Shown: positions 63,519 through 64,000 of the stretch, piece by piece
Layout: each line of letters opens with the position of its first letter
How positions within the stretch are numbered: the stretch's first letter is position 1
Assembly: GCA_015478725.1 (NCBI GenBank)
Contig: JADMIG010000001.1
Coordinates: 248,001-312,000, forward strand
Source: Chloroflexota bacterium
GTDB taxonomy: Bacteria > Chloroflexota > Limnocylindria > Limnocylindrales > CSP1-4
Direction: 5' to 3'
Length of the DNA: 64,000 nucleotides
Notes under the pieces: generated by a model
Told to the model about the DNA's origin: nothing
Database searches by the model: none
What the model saw: only the letters and a program-made list of their open reading frames with translations
Position numbers and translations under genes: made by a program

Positions 63519-63759
63519 GTGACGAAGGCCCCTGCTATTGATTGATGACGCGCTCGCCATTCGCTCGAAGCGCGACGGCGCTGGGCCGTCGGAGGCAAAG
63601 AGGCAGAGAGTTGCAGCATTCTGTCGAGTGTCCGAAGGCCTGCCTCGTGGAGCCCGCGTCGCTTGCGCGGCGCACATTCCGCACCGACACGATGGTTTCA
63701 TGGTGTGGGGCCCAGCGCGGCACCAGGTAGCCTCGAACGCCGGCTGCGCTCCGGGCTTT

Positions 63760-64000
63760 TTAGGCGCGGATGGGGTCCGCCCCGAAGTCGGGGCGGGTGA
63801 GCCGACCTGATGCCGGTGCCGGCCCAGAAAGGACCGGTCGCCAGTCGTCGACTCGCTCCCGATACCGTCGCTCGAAGTCGGCCCGTTCGTCGTCGGTCAG
63901 GTCAGCGGCGATGAGGAGGTCGAGGAGGTTCCGGTCAAGGTCGGCGGCCTCGCCCATGAAGTCAGCCTCGGTCGTGACGTAGCCGTCGGAGGTGACCGAG
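63760..64000 (-). CDS. Partial unknown protein, 5' end beyond window
   Basis: The frame is open to the right edge and reads VTTEADFMGEAADLDRNLLD then LIAADLTDDERADFERRYRE. It is acidic and helical, with no recognised family. An ATG at 63957 is possible, but the open frame suggests an earlier start outside the window. Confidence 0.45.
   Translation of the reverse strand, partial: SVTSDGYVTTEADFMGEAADLDRNLLDLLIAADLTDDERADFERRYRERVDDWRPVLSGPAPASGRLTRPDFGADPIRA

Larger units (their letters stand above)
36006..64000. mobile_element. Genomic island integrated in comM (left part)
   Basis: Begins at the comM junction with an integrase at its left end and carries phage-satellite-like genes, an IS110 relic, a GH10 glycosidase array and a defence-like block. 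The right junction with the comM 3' half was not found, so the island appears to exceed 28 kb. Nested or adjacent older insertions are also possible. Confidence 0.65.

Noticed and set aside
1-64000. CRISPR array or rRNA operon
   Set aside because: No regularly spaced direct repeats of 25-40 bases and no rRNA-like conserved segments were seen.

Overview
This window is very GC-rich with short intergenic gaps, GTG and TTG starts, and many 4-base stop/start overlaps (GTGA, ATGA). The housekeeping genes suggest a Chloroflexota genome, perhaps of the Limnocylindria/Ellin6529 type: a DUF2342 zinc protease, a DUF4446 protein, an FtsB-like septum protein with a long Pro/Ala tail, two CpaE-like receiver-ATPases, and an elongator tRNA-Met. 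This assignment is an inference from gene content. A high-GC actinobacterium is the main alternative.

Positions 1-21.7 kb are ordinary chromosome. They hold rarA (cut by the left edge), a UvrD-type helicase fused to a RecB-like nuclease, a HAD phosphatase, an agmatinase-family hydrolase, a methyltransferase, a CpaE-like protein, murI, a DUF2342 protease, a hydroxyacid dehydrogenase, ychF, a PfkB kinase, the mrfB-mrfA repair pair, an FtsB-like gene and a DUF1326-DUF2182 pair.

Positions 21.8-25.3 kb are a small accessory insertion. Forty bases of tRNA-Met (5' end through the anticodon loop) lie on the left and a complete tRNA-Met on the right. Between them is a 3.2-kb unit bounded by 31-base imperfect inverted repeats, each containing two copies of a short motif. 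It carries a large TPR-like protein and an AbiEii/AbiEi toxin-antitoxin pair in reversed order, with no recognisable transposase or integrase.

Positions 25.3-34.9 kb return to chromosome: ftsH, an M20 peptidase, a DnaB-like ATPase, inorganic pyrophosphatase, thpR, prephenate dehydrogenase, a Nudix protein and a second CpaE-like protein.

At about 36.01 kb, comM (Mg-chelatase-like competence gene) is broken by a large serine integrase. No comM 3' half is seen to its right, so the island probably runs past the window end (at least 28 kb). It contains: an integrase/TerS/HNH/RHH phage-satellite-like module (36-38.8 kb); an XRE-ImmA/IrrE protease with a coupled partner, a cupin and a membrane protein (38.9-42.7 kb); a frameshifted IS110 transposase (42.8-43.8 kb); four tandem exported GH10-type glycosidases followed by a beta-propeller lipoprotein (44.1-52.9 kb); and a defence-like block (53.5-63.5 kb). 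That block has an AlbA_2 (Schlafen-type) protein, the remnant of a DNA methyltransferase, a 1333-residue Eco57I-like methylase coupled to a PLD-nuclease/SNF2-helicase fusion, and an HTH protein.

The strongest candidates for something new are the methylase plus PLD-SNF2 two-gene module, the GH10 array (one copy lacks its catalytic nucleophile), and the tRNA-bounded AbiE element with paired-motif inverted repeats.
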